DNA from: Thermodesulfobacteriaceae bacterium
Lineage (GTDB): Bacteria; Desulfobacterota; Thermodesulfobacteria; Thermodesulfobacteriales; Thermodesulfatatoraceae
Direction: 5' to 3'
Length of the DNA: 64,000 nt
NCBI GenBank assembly: GCA_015494065.1
Contig: WGCA01000054.1
Coordinates: forward strand, 33,527 to 97,526
Each line of letters begins with the position of its first letter. Within the stretch, counting starts at the first letter, position 1. Positions 8,862 through 16,957 of the stretch are shown one piece after another. A model generated the notes under the pieces. That model was not told the DNA's origin and did no database searches. It saw only the letters and a list, made by a program, of their open reading frames with translations. Both the position numbers and the translations under genes were made by a program.

Positions 8862-10724
8862 TTAGGTGGTCCCACTTTTCCGGCGGTCTTGGCGTTTTTT
8901 AAATTCAATGATGGTTTTCAGATCTTCAGAAAGCATCCGGTGTTCCTCGGTTATGCGTTTCAGTTCTTCAGGGGTGGAGACAATGTGGGGAGTAATAAAG
9001 ACAAAGAGGGTAGTACGTTCTTCTCGCTTCTCAGAACGACGAAAAAGATGACCTATCAGGGGAGCACCAGAAAAACCTGGTACCTGGGAAAGGCTTTCCT
9101 GCTTTTTACGGGAAACCAAACCTCCCAGGATCACTGTCTGACCATTATCAACGATAACTTCGGAAGAGATCTCCCGTTTTGAAGTCACCGGGGCAACGAA
9201 ATCAATGGTTCCCTGTTGGGCCCGGTAAACCTGGGTAACCTCTTGGATGGTTTGATGAATCTCAAGGCGTACGGTGTCCCCCACAATGTGGGGGGTAATA
9301 GTAAGGTTGAGGCCTACGTCTTTGTATTCAAAAGAAACAGTAGGGAGGGTGTTGGTCTGATAGGTGATACCGGTAGTATAAGGTACAGACTGGCCCACGT
9401 TGATAATGGCCTTACGGTTGTCAAGGGTGAGGATACGAGGGTTAGAGAGGATGCGAAAGGATGAATCTTCTTCCGAAAGGGTAAAGAGGAAAAGTAATTC
9501 CGGGAAGAAAAATTCCGTCCCCCCTATAGAGACGGTCTGTCCACTTTTACTTAGAGCTCCTACAATAAACTTTCCTTGTGTTACCGCTGAGTAGAGGTCG
9601 CTTTGGGCCACCCCACCAAAAGCTGCCCCACCGTGGGTGCCAAGAATCTGCCACTTAACCCCAAGGTCCCGGAGTCTCGAAAGAGAAATTTCTACCACCG
9701 TGGTGGCCAGCAAGACCTGTTTTCGCCGGACATCAAGCCGAGCTACCAGGTCCTTTACTTTTTCGAATTCCGCAGGGGTGGCGTAAACTATTAAGGCGTT
9801 GGTAGATTTGTCCGCCGCGATTTGAAGGCCACCTTTGGAAACAAAAGTTTTTTTGCCTTTCTGGTCGTTGAGCTTTATCTGTTCCAGGTTGAGCGAACGC
9901 AGGATCTTGGCCAGTTCTTCGGCCGAGGAATATTTAAGATGGAGTACATAAAAGCGCCTTTCTTGATTTTTTACCGGAACATCAAGCTCTCTGATGATCT
10001 TTTCTACTTCCTTGAAAACTTCCTTGTTCCCGTAAACGATCAAGGTGTTGGTGCGCTCGTCTTTGACGGTTCGGAAAGTGAGCCCCTTTTCCGCAACTAG
10101 GGTTTGGATCATGGGAGAAAGATTTCGGTAAAGATCTTCTACAGAAGCATATTTCAGCCGAAAAATACGTACTTCTGGAAGCCCTGAGTCCTTTTCTAGG
10201 GTTTGCAGGAGTTCCTTTACCCGCGCCAGGTTTACGGCGTAATCTCTAAGGATGAGAACAGGGGTTCCAGGGAGTTGCAAGACCAGCCCCCGAGGAGAGA
10301 GTAGGGGCTTGATCATTGGCAAGGTTTTAGCAGGATTCAAACGAGTAAGGGTATAAACTAGGATGCAAGGCTCACGGTCCACTGCTGGGTTGGCGGATAA
10401 ACGAGGGGTTTCTTCCCGTAAATGACGGGAAGAAACAATTTTTACGTACCCGTCTTCTTCATAGACCGTGGCACCGATGAGCCCTAGGGCCTCGGTAATC
10501 ATGCGCCAGGCCGTTTCAGGGGAAACCGGTTTTCTGGAAATGACGGTAATCTTTCCCTTTAAATTTTCGTCGTAGACCACATTTTTGCCGAGTTCTCTGG
10601 CCAGAAATTGAACTAGCGTCTTCACTTCTACCTGATCAAAGTTGAGATAAACTCCAACCTGGGCCCCGAAGGCAGAAATATGCCAGAAAAGTAACAAGAT
10701 CCATACGGGTAAGGCCTTTTTCAT
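8862..10724 (-). CDS. gspD: Type II secretion secretin GspD
   Basis: 620 residues. This is the outer-membrane channel through which folded proteins leave the periplasm. It has a signal peptide (1-20), then an N0 domain (VYLNFDQVEVKTLVQFLARE) and N1-N3 domains with repeated LKYASVEDL / LKYSSAEEL ring-building motifs. The C-terminal secretin barrel is recognisable by SFEYKDVGLNLTITPHI and the VIVDNGQTVILGGLV hairpin. No lipobox is present. A pilotin dependence cannot be read from the sequence. The start overlaps the gspC stop (ATGA). Length is close to the family norm. Confidence 0.95.
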   Translation of the reverse strand: MKKALPVWILLLFWHISAFGAQVGVYLNFDQVEVKTLVQFLARELGKNVVYDENLKGKITVISRKPVSPETAWRMITEALGLIGATVYEEDGYVKIVSSRHLREETPRLSANPAVDREPCILVYTLTRLNPAKTLPMIKPLLSPRGLVLQLPGTPVLILRDYAVNLARVKELLQTLEKDSGLPEVRIFRLKYASVEDLYRNLSPMIQTLVAEKGLTFRTVKDERTNTLIVYGNKEVFKEVEKIIRELDVPVKNQERRFYVLHLKYSSAEELAKILRSLNLEQIKLNDQKGKKTFVSKGGLQIAADKSTNALIVYATPAEFEKVKDLVARLDVRRKQVLLATTVVEISLSRLRDLGVKWQILGTHGGAAFGGVAQSDLYSAVTQGKFIVGALSKSGQTVSIGGTEFFFPELLFLFTLSEEDSSFRILSNPRILTLDNRKAIINVGQSVPYTTGITYQTNTLPTVSFEYKDVGLNLTITPHIVGDTVRLEIHQTIQEVTQVYRAQQGTIDFVAPVTSKREISSEVIVDNGQTVILGGLVSRKKQESLSQVPGFSGAPLIGHLFRRSEKREERTTLFVFITPHIVSTPEELKRITEEHRMLSEDLKTIIEFKKRQDRRKSGTT

Positions 10725-11521
10725 TGCACCTCCGCCCTTAGGGTCAGAACTTTGTCGCCCCTCCGGATTTTTACCGAAAGAGAAGGGGCCGTTTTGAGGG
10801 TTTCGATAATGCGAAAAGCGTCTTCGTTCTTTCGCACCGGAATATCGTTTATGGCCAGGACGACGTCCCCGGCCCGGAGTCCGGCCCGGAAGAAGAGCGA
10901 CCTCGGTGCCACATATTCCACCCGAACACCCTCCATCTTTCCCCGCCGAAAGTTAGGACGCAGACGAATTTCAGCAAATAGAGAACCAATATCTGCCGTA
11001 AGTTTTTCAAGCTCTTCACGCGTAATCAGTAGTGCTTGGGAAGATGCCTGCGAAACATCATTATTAGCATCATTATTAGTGGAAAAAGTCTGGGGTTCGG
11101 ATTCAAAAAGCCTCTGGATCACTTTGCGGTCTTTAAAGATGAGTTCTACAGAATTAGGAAAAATTTTTACTATCCGCCAACCCTTTATCTTTTCTCCTTC
11201 TTTGGCCCAGTAGCTTTCCTCTCCGCATTTCAAGAGGACTAGTTTTGCGCCTTTTCCCCAATAAATGGCAAGCAGCCTGGGGGCTTCGGTACTCAGGTCT
11301 TGTGGGGAAGACGCAAGGTCTTTTTCTGAAGGAAGATAAAAACGGGCGAGCAGTTTTTCGAAATCAAAATGGGGCCCGGGGTTTTTAAAAGACGAAAAAG
11401 CACCGCCCTTAGGAATAGGGAGAGTTTTGGTCAATTTGAGGTGGAAATAACCGAAGGTGAAGAGAATACTTAGTGAAGAAACAAAAAGCAAGGTTATTAA
11501 AACCCGGGCCAGGAAAAGCAT
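10721..11521 (-). CDS. gspC: Type II secretion inner-membrane protein GspC with PDZ domain
   Basis: 266 residues. A single transmembrane helix near the N-terminus is followed by an HR-like periplasmic domain (about 75-140) and a C-terminal PDZ domain (VEYVAPRSLFFRAGLRAGDV, then VLAINDIPV). GspC links the inner-membrane platform to the GspD secretin and helps choose substrates. The start is ATG at 11521, overlapping the gspK stop as TGATG, with GGAGG eight bases upstream. A TTG 15 bases upstream is much less likely. Confidence 0.88.
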   Translation of the reverse strand: MLFLARVLITLLFVSSLSILFTFGYFHLKLTKTLPIPKGGAFSSFKNPGPHFDFEKLLARFYLPSEKDLASSPQDLSTEAPRLLAIYWGKGAKLVLLKCGEESYWAKEGEKIKGWRIVKIFPNSVELIFKDRKVIQRLFESEPQTFSTNNDANNDVSQASSQALLITREELEKLTADIGSLFAEIRLRPNFRRGKMEGVRVEYVAPRSLFFRAGLRAGDVVLAINDIPVRKNEDAFRIIETLKTAPSLSVKIRRGDKVLTLRAEVQ

Positions 11522-12378
11522 CAGGAAAACCTCCAATAGACCACCTTCAAAGCGGGACCGATTCTTTTAACGATGGCCCTCAGTTCCCCTTCCACCTCCC
11601 CCACCGTTACTTCAATCGTCACCCGAAAATTTTCGCTTTTTACCGTAGCCCAGGGGCGTAAGTCATGCAAAATTTCGAAATTGTAACCCTCTATCAAAAC
11701 GACATCATCTATCTTTTTGAGAGGACGTATTCGGCGGTATTCTAGCAATCTTTCCGCAAGAGTTCTATCAATTCGGGGACTTAAGACCATGATGACTTCG
11801 GGAGGTGCGGTATTGAGGTTAACCCGGCCGTTACTCCAGACCGTGGTAAGCGTAGAAAGTCCCGGATAAAAGACGAAACCCCTGGTCTTACCGTAAAAGT
11901 CTTCCCTAGACATTCCAAGAAAAAGGAGTTCTTCCAGGCTGTCAAAAGGAGCTTTTTTCGGCGGATAAGCTCGATCCCAAAAACCCGTCCCTCCTACCCA
12001 CACCCGTAAGAGCTCTGGAGAAAGGGAGGAGATAGAAAGTTCTTCAAAGAGTCTTTTTATTATCCTAAATCCCGCCTCAGTACGCACCAGGTTAAGATTA
12101 AGATAACGTTCTTCGTCTTCCACCCGGATCGTCATCTCCCCTTCGGGGAGGGGAAATTCTAAAGGGGTGGCCCACCCATCATTGAGCGTGTCGTAAGAAA
12201 AATCGTCACTTTTAAGATAAAAAATTAAAAATTTCAAAGCTGAAGCGGCCTCATGATAGGCCTGTTGTTTGAGATATAACTTATGGATCATCACTTCGGC
12301 TTGACGTACGGAAAGATATTCTTCGGTAATCAGGCCAGATAAGACCAGAAAAAAGCCAAGTACCATTAGAATAATCAT
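11521..12378 (-). CDS. gspK: Type II secretion minor pseudopilin GspK
   Basis: 285 residues. The N-terminal hydrophobic helix (MIILMVLGFFLVLSGLI) is followed by EEYLSVRQAEVMIHKLYLKQ and the alpha-beta domain seen in GspK (DEERYLNLN, LNTAPPEVIMVLSP, a helix-hairpin-helix-like patch). GspK caps the pseudopilus tip with GspI and GspJ. The usual short basic leader with a Gly cleavage site before the helix is absent from the chosen start. In-frame codons just upstream would read GKGGAGPK but contain no start codon. It overlaps gspJ by four bases (ATGA). Confidence 0.85.
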   Translation of the reverse strand: MIILMVLGFFLVLSGLITEEYLSVRQAEVMIHKLYLKQQAYHEAASALKFLIFYLKSDDFSYDTLNDGWATPLEFPLPEGEMTIRVEDEERYLNLNLVRTEAGFRIIKRLFEELSISSLSPELLRVWVGGTGFWDRAYPPKKAPFDSLEELLFLGMSREDFYGKTRGFVFYPGLSTLTTVWSNGRVNLNTAPPEVIMVLSPRIDRTLAERLLEYRRIRPLKKIDDVVLIEGYNFEILHDLRPWATVKSENFRVTIEVTVGEVEGELRAIVKRIGPALKVVYWRFS

Positions 12379-12932
12379 TTTAGGACCTGCCCCGCCCTTA
12401 CCGGAATGATCATCCTATTGTTTTCCCATTGTATTTCAACCTTTTCGGGCCTTCCGGAAAATCCCTCAGCTTGAGACCACCAACGGTCATTACGAAAGAC
12501 TTTAATCCTGAAGTCCTTTAAAGTTCCCAACGAGAATTCTTTGTTTTCCTCACAGGAAAGAATCTCTCCGTAAGGATAGGGCTTTTCGCAATAAAATAAT
12601 TCGTTTCCTTGATACCGATACCTTACCTGAACTACACCCCGGTAAATCTCTCCAAAAGAAGTAATGAATCCCATATAAAGGCCGTCTTTCCTCTTTTCCA
12701 TACGGAAGGAGCGCAAAAATCCCTCGATCTGATGTCGCAAACGGTAGGAGAGAAAGGCCTGATGATTGAGATATTCGGCCTCCTGTTGCCGGGTAAGGGC
12801 CCCTTGACCAGCGGTGTGAAAAAGCGTAAGCACCGTTCCGAAGACCAGCGAGAGAAGAAAAAACACCAACAGCGTCTCAAGTAGGGTGAAGCCCTTATTA
12901 TTTCCGGTAAAGACGGAAGTAAATTCTTTCAT
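12375..12932 (-). CDS. gspJ: Type II secretion minor pseudopilin GspJ
   Basis: 185 residues. The prepilin leader ends NNKG and is followed by FTLLETLLVFFLLSLVFG, the methylated helix of type IV-like pseudopilins, with Glu at position +5. Globular domain features (RQQEAEYLNHQAFLSYRLR) fit GspJ, which forms the tip complex with GspI and GspK. It overlaps gspI by 35 bases and gspK by four. Cleavage would require a prepilin peptidase (GspO/PilD), which is not encoded in this window. Confidence 0.86.
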   Translation of the reverse strand: MKEFTSVFTGNNKGFTLLETLLVFFLLSLVFGTVLTLFHTAGQGALTRQQEAEYLNHQAFLSYRLRHQIEGFLRSFRMEKRKDGLYMGFITSFGEIYRGVVQVRYRYQGNELFYCEKPYPYGEILSCEENKEFSLGTLKDFRIKVFRNDRWWSQAEGFSGRPEKVEIQWENNRMIIPVRAGQVLK

Positions 12933-13188
12933 TGCCTTCGGTAAGCTGATAAATCTCTTCTTGAACAGTAAAGTTATGGACTTTGAAGCGGCGGCTTTTT
13001 ACTTCTACTCCTTCTATGGGTTCTCCGGCCAGAAAAAGCTCAAGCTTTAAGACACCTGCAAAGAGATTTTCGGAACGGATCAGAGTACGCAAAGCCAGGG
13101 TATGGAGGTAAAGGAGAGCCGAATAGGCGATTGCCAGTATGATAAAAGCCACCAGAACTTCGATGAGCGTAAACCCAGCATTTTTCAT
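12898..13188 (-). CDS. gspI: Type II secretion minor pseudopilin GspI
   Basis: 96 residues. A very short leader MKNAG precedes FTLIEVLVAFIILAIAYSAL, a textbook prepilin helix with Glu +5. The small beta domain matches GspI size (about 100-130). It nucleates the pseudopilus tip with GspJ and GspK. The start overlaps the gspM stop (ATGA), so translation is probably coupled. Confidence 0.87.
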   Translation of the reverse strand: MKNAGFTLIEVLVAFIILAIAYSALLYLHTLALRTLIRSENLFAGVLKLELFLAGEPIEGVEVKSRRFKVHNFTVQEEIYQLTEGNERIYFRLYRK

Positions 13189-13595
13189 TTTATCACCATC
13201 CTCACGCTAAAATTCCCGTTTCCAGACCGATCTTCGGCGTAAAAGGCTTTTACTTGGAGATTCTGTGTTCTGAGCCAGGAAAGAAGCCGTGCAAGCTCCT
13301 TCCAGGAAAGTTCCAGTTCCACCTCCACCACGTCATAGACCCCACGCACCGCCTCCGGTTTGAATCCCTGGGATACTAGTTTTTCCTTAAGAACTTCGGC
13401 AGAAAAGGAGGACCGTCGAGGAGGAGCTTCAGTTTCAAGTAGATAGGCCAGGTAGCGAAGCCGGCTCCATTCTGTGAGGAGGAGAGTTTCGGCCTTTTTG
13501 ACTTCCGATATCAGTAATCCTAGGACCAGAAGGCCCAAGATCACCAAAAATCCTAAAAAAGCCAGGGGATGGTGTTTAAAATTAGGGACTTTCAC
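13185..13595 (-). CDS. gspM: Type II secretion platform protein GspM-like
   Basis: 136 residues. One N-terminal transmembrane helix (about 11-30) is followed by a short coiled region and a ferredoxin-like periplasmic domain (VVEVELELSWKELARLLSWL). Size, topology and position right after gspL match GspM, the partner of GspL in the assembly platform. Primary sequence is poorly conserved in this family, so the name rests mostly on context. Confidence 0.78.
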   Translation of the reverse strand: MKVPNFKHHPLAFLGFLVILGLLVLGLLISEVKKAETLLLTEWSRLRYLAYLLETEAPPRRSSFSAEVLKEKLVSQGFKPEAVRGVYDVVEVELELSWKELARLLSWLRTQNLQVKAFYAEDRSGNGNFSVRMVIK

Positions 13596-14682
13596 CGCCG
13601 AATTCTAAGGTTGCGATTTCAATACCACCGGGAATCTTTTTGATTGCAGCAAGTTTTCCCGGAAGTTCCCTGGTTTTCTCTTCGGGTATTTCTACTTTGA
13701 TTTTTAGCTTCCCTTCTTCAAAAGTAAGAGACAGAATTTTCGTTCCCTGTGGAAGACCTTCTAGGGCTTCTTTAAAGAGATGCTGAAATTGTGGCTTTCT
13801 AGCTTCTTGTATCAAGGCTTTTAACTGTTTAAGAGGAGCAACTACCGGGGTTCCTGGGTAGTATTCGTGAAAAAGAGCCCTTTCCCGGGCCTTTAACTCC
13901 CGGTGTAGAACAGGGACCCAGAATTTCAAACTTCCCCAAATAAGAGAGGAAAAGACAAGCCCTGCCAGCATGAGGCCTGTGATTTTACGGGCTTTTTCAG
14001 GATCAATCTCAAGAAAATAGGACTGGAGAGCCGGAAGATCACGACCCAGAGTCCCAAAGAGGGCGGCTCCGAAGGCACTCACTTTTTCCGGGGACACCTC
14101 CGGGATCCTCTTTATCTCTTTCCCGGCAAACAATTTTTCCACCTCTGGAGAAAGGCTCCCTCCTCCGGAAAGGACCAAAGGACTGGGGACTTCTCCGAAA
14201 TCAAATTCTCGCTGACCATTAAGGAAACACCTGCAACTGGCAAGTCTTCCTCCCCTGACCCTCACTAGGGTAACCTTGCGAAGGCCGAAATCTACTATGG
14301 CTCCGTCGGTAAATCCCGTACTGAGAAAGGCCCTGGTCAAAGCGACCGGTTCGGCCTCCCAAAAGTCTCCCTTTTCAAGCTCTCCTTCGGGCTCAGCTAC
14401 CAAGACCCTGGCTCTACCTTCTTCCCACCATAATTTCCAGAGAATATTTCGATCCTTTAAAAGCGATAAAATCTCCTCCCGAAGATAACTTTCAGCCTCC
14501 TCTTGACGGGTTATTTCGGGAGGAAGATTTTTCAACAATACCCGGTGGGAAGGGATGAGATATATCTTCCGGCCACGGGGAGAGGAGGAAAGGGGGCGAT
14601 AATAAGAAAGAAGCGGAAATACCAAGAGGGTTACCATTTTAGTGCCGGAAGCTCCTTGATCTATCCCCGTCTGAAAGATCAA
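13582..14682 (-). CDS. gspL: Type II secretion platform protein GspL-like
   Basis: 366 residues. An actin-like (PilM/GspL) cytoplasmic half comes first, then a transmembrane helix (about 235-255) and a small ferredoxin-like periplasmic domain. GspL recruits the ATPase GspE to the inner-membrane platform. The start is TTG at 14682: the gspG stop lies just upstream and AAGGGAG precedes it at a usable distance. The first ATG (residue 16) has no comparable site. It overlaps gspM by 14 bases. Confidence 0.82.
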   Translation of the reverse strand: MIFQTGIDQGASGTKMVTLLVFPLLSYYRPLSSSPRGRKIYLIPSHRVLLKNLPPEITRQEEAESYLREEILSLLKDRNILWKLWWEEGRARVLVAEPEGELEKGDFWEAEPVALTRAFLSTGFTDGAIVDFGLRKVTLVRVRGGRLASCRCFLNGQREFDFGEVPSPLVLSGGGSLSPEVEKLFAGKEIKRIPEVSPEKVSAFGAALFGTLGRDLPALQSYFLEIDPEKARKITGLMLAGLVFSSLIWGSLKFWVPVLHRELKARERALFHEYYPGTPVVAPLKQLKALIQEARKPQFQHLFKEALEGLPQGTKILSLTFEEGKLKIKVEIPEEKTRELPGKLAAIKKIPGGIEIATLEFGGESP

Positions 14683-14686
14683 GTCT

Positions 14687-15130
14687 CTATGCTCCCTTGG
14701 CTAAATTCCAGACCGAAATATCGTCTTCTGTACCTTCTATACCGTCCGGCCCTACGGAAAAGAGTTCGTAGGGGTGGCCACTTTCACCTGGTGAAAGATA
14801 GATAAATTCGTTTCCCCAACCGTCTCGGGGAAGCTCGTCAAGATACTGGTGCCAGCGTTTGGGCACAGGCGGGATCTCTGGCTTTTCCACCAGGGCACGA
14901 AGCCCCTGTTCAGTGGTAGGATAGAAGCCGTTGTCCATACGGAACTGCTCCAGAGCACCTTTAAGGGCTTTGAGCTGGATACGAGTACTTTCTAGCCGGG
15001 CCTGATCCACCCTGCCCACCACCCTAGGGATAACGACCCCGGCCAGCAACCCCAAGATAATAATCACCACCAGGAGTTCGATAAGGGTAAAACCTTGCCT
15101 GTTTTTCTTCGTCATTTTTTTCTTCGTCAT
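14687..15130 (-). CDS. gspG: Type II secretion major pseudopilin GspG
   Basis: 147 residues. The leader MTKKKMTKKNRQG is followed by FTLIELLVVIIILGLLAGVV (mature Phe+1, Glu+5). The C-terminal part carries the GspG signatures LDELPRDGWGNEF and SVGPDGIEGTEDDI; the latter is the calcium-binding loop. This is the main subunit of the pseudopilus. GAGGAGG lies six bases before the ATG. The first five codons are duplicated in tandem (MTKKK / MTKKN), and the gene's 5' end lies inside the 3' end of the upstream lipoprotein gene. Confidence 0.95.
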   Translation of the reverse strand: MTKKKMTKKNRQGFTLIELLVVIIILGLLAGVVIPRVVGRVDQARLESTRIQLKALKGALEQFRMDNGFYPTTEQGLRALVEKPEIPPVPKRWHQYLDELPRDGWGNEFIYLSPGESGHPYELFSVGPDGIEGTEDDISVWNLAKGA

Positions 15131-15950
15131 TTTCTTCCTCCTCGGGAAAAACTACGCGAATTCGTAAAGGTAAACTTTCGTGTTTTGCCCCGTCGATGGC
15201 TCTTATATTATAAAAGACTGTTCCTTTTAAAATTTCTTGCTCCTGAAAGGAGTTTTGCTTGACCTTAAAAACTTTACCTTTCCTCTCAACCACATAGCCC
15301 ACCACGTCCCTCGAAGGACTGGGATCCCACACCAAAACCAGCGCCTTCCCTTTCAAAAAATATCCACCCCCTGAAGGTGGTAGAGGGGGTTCTAAGTCCT
15401 TTATTTCAATCTCAAAAGGCCGGGAAAGGGGACCATAAAGGTCTGGACCAAAAATAACAGCCGCCGAAAAGAGATAAGTCTTTCCCAGCAAGAGTTCGTG
15501 TAAAGAATGGGTCCCCGGTGAAACTTCGAGGGGGTGCAAAAGATCGGGGTTTTTTCCTTTTTCCCAGACAAAAAGGGCCACTTTAGGAAAAAGGCTAATG
15601 ACTTTAAGATCAAGGGCATAGGAGTCTACGCGAAGGATTTTAAGATGGGGATAAACCCGGGGAACTGGTTTTAAGCATAATGACCTGGCCCCTCCCTTCC
15701 AAAAGATTTTTACACACTTATCCTCTGGCTCGACCAGCCATCCACCAGGCCTCTTTTCCACTTTCTTTGCCCCGTCGAACCGGAAGGTTTCCCCGGGGAT
15801 TTGTACCACCAGCATTCGGGAGCCAAATTGTACAAAACGTATATCTTGGCCTTGGGGTGGGTTGGGAACATGTTCTGTAGGTCTCAAAGCGCAACCCCAA
15901 AGATAAAGGACCATGAGGAGGAAAAAGAATCTTCCAGACGCCTGTATCAT
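15024..15950 (-). CDS. Lipoprotein with fibronectin III-like domain, within the T2SS operon
   Basis: 308 residues. The N-terminus ends LMVLYLWGC, a lipobox-like site with Cys at about 20, so it is probably an outer-membrane lipoprotein. A beta-rich domain follows. Around residues 185-270 there is a fibronectin III-like domain (ALVLVWDPSPSRDVVGYVVE, then YNIRAIDG). The tail is acidic (EEEENDEEKNDEEKQ). It starts in an ATGA overlap with gspF and its last about 107 bases overlap gspG. No standard Gsp component has this make-up. It may act as a pilotin-like or substrate-facing accessory of this secretion system; that is inference from position. Confidence 0.7.
   Translation of the reverse strand: MIQASGRFFFLLMVLYLWGCALRPTEHVPNPPQGQDIRFVQFGSRMLVVQIPGETFRFDGAKKVEKRPGGWLVEPEDKCVKIFWKGGARSLCLKPVPRVYPHLKILRVDSYALDLKVISLFPKVALFVWEKGKNPDLLHPLEVSPGTHSLHELLLGKTYLFSAAVIFGPDLYGPLSRPFEIEIKDLEPPLPPSGGGYFLKGKALVLVWDPSPSRDVVGYVVERKGKVFKVKQNSFQEQEILKGTVFYNIRAIDGAKHESLPLRIRVVFPEEEENDEEKNDEEKQARFYPYRTPGGDYYLGVAGRGRYP
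15102..15130. repeat. Tandem 15-base duplication inside the gspG / lipoprotein overlap
   Basis: On the minus strand the block ATGACGAAGAAAAA occurs twice with a period of 15 bases. In the gspG frame it encodes MTKKK then MTKKN. In the lipoprotein frame it encodes NDEEK twice. Since 15 is a multiple of three, both frames survive. This gives gspG two possible start codons. Confidence 0.9.
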
Positions 15951-16957
15951 AATTTCACGGCCGAAGAAATTTCCATAATAGGTAAAATAACTGAAATTAT
16001 GATGTAAGCTACTACCAGGCCTATAAAGAGGATGGTTAGGGGCTCAAGCCATCTTATCGTCCGTTCGATGAGGTAATCTGCTTCCTTTATCATGATTTCA
16101 GAGGCGTTGTGTAACATTTCTGGAAGGGTCCCGCTTTCCTCCCCGATGGCTACCAATTCTACAAGGAATTCGGGTATGAATCTGTACCGGCGCAAATACC
16201 CGCTCAGGGCTTGCCCCTCTTCCAGCTGCTTGGTCACATCTCTTAAAGATTCTCTTACATAGAGATTCTGACAGCTATTCCCTCCAGTAGCCACAGCCCG
16301 GGGCAGAACTACCCCGGCCTCCAGAAGAAGCGCAGTCGTGTAGCTCCACCTTGAAAGGTCAAAATAAAGCCAGAGGGTCCCCGCCACCGGGATTTTGAGG
16401 AGGAGCCGGTGGACTTCACGCCAGCCCTTTCGTTTAACCCACCAGATCCCCCAAACCAATCCTATCGGAAGTCCCAGCCACATAAACCACCACAGAAATT
16501 TAGCTCCCCAGAGGAGGACCTTCGTGAGAAGAGGCAAATCTCTTCCAAAACTTAAAAGAATCTTTCTTAGCTTCGGTACGATAAATTCAAGCACCACTAC
16601 CACCGAAAAAATACTGAACCCCATCACCAAGGCCGGATAAATAAGGGCTCCCGTCACCCGGTTCCCAAATTCTTCCATACGGCTAAGGAGGTCCGAGGCC
16701 TTGGAAAATATTTTTTCAAGGCTTTCTCCTGTTTGAGCCGCGATCAACATCTCACAAACGTACTCTGGAAAGAGCTTGCTCTGACGGAAGGCCCGAACGA
16801 TATCTTCTCCCCTTTCTATGCTGGTTTTTATTTCAAGAATTTGTTTAGCTTCTTCGGATTTCCGGCGCGAAAGGAGTTCCAGCGCCCTGGGCAGAGGTAG
16901 CCCGCTTTTCAAGAGGACGGAAAGTTCCTTTAAAAGGAGGGAAGGGGAGAACTTCAT
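15947..16957 (-). CDS. gspF: Type II secretion inner-membrane platform protein GspF
   Basis: 336 residues with two copies of the GspF/PilC cytoplasmic domain (LLKELSVLLKSGLPLPRALE, then SYTTALLLEAGVVLPRAV) separated by transmembrane helices, ending in a third helix. It forms the rotor-like centre of the platform above the GspE ATPase. It lacks the first about 60 residues found in many GspF proteins (usual length about 400) and starts right at the first repeat, as some shorter homologues do. ATGA overlap with gspE. Confidence 0.92.
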   Translation of the reverse strand: MKFSPSLLLKELSVLLKSGLPLPRALELLSRRKSEEAKQILEIKTSIERGEDIVRAFRQSKLFPEYVCEMLIAAQTGESLEKIFSKASDLLSRMEEFGNRVTGALIYPALVMGFSIFSVVVVLEFIVPKLRKILLSFGRDLPLLTKVLLWGAKFLWWFMWLGLPIGLVWGIWWVKRKGWREVHRLLLKIPVAGTLWLYFDLSRWSYTTALLLEAGVVLPRAVATGGNSCQNLYVRESLRDVTKQLEEGQALSGYLRRYRFIPEFLVELVAIGEESGTLPEMLHNASEIMIKEADYLIERTIRWLEPLTILFIGLVVAYIIISVILPIMEISSAVKL

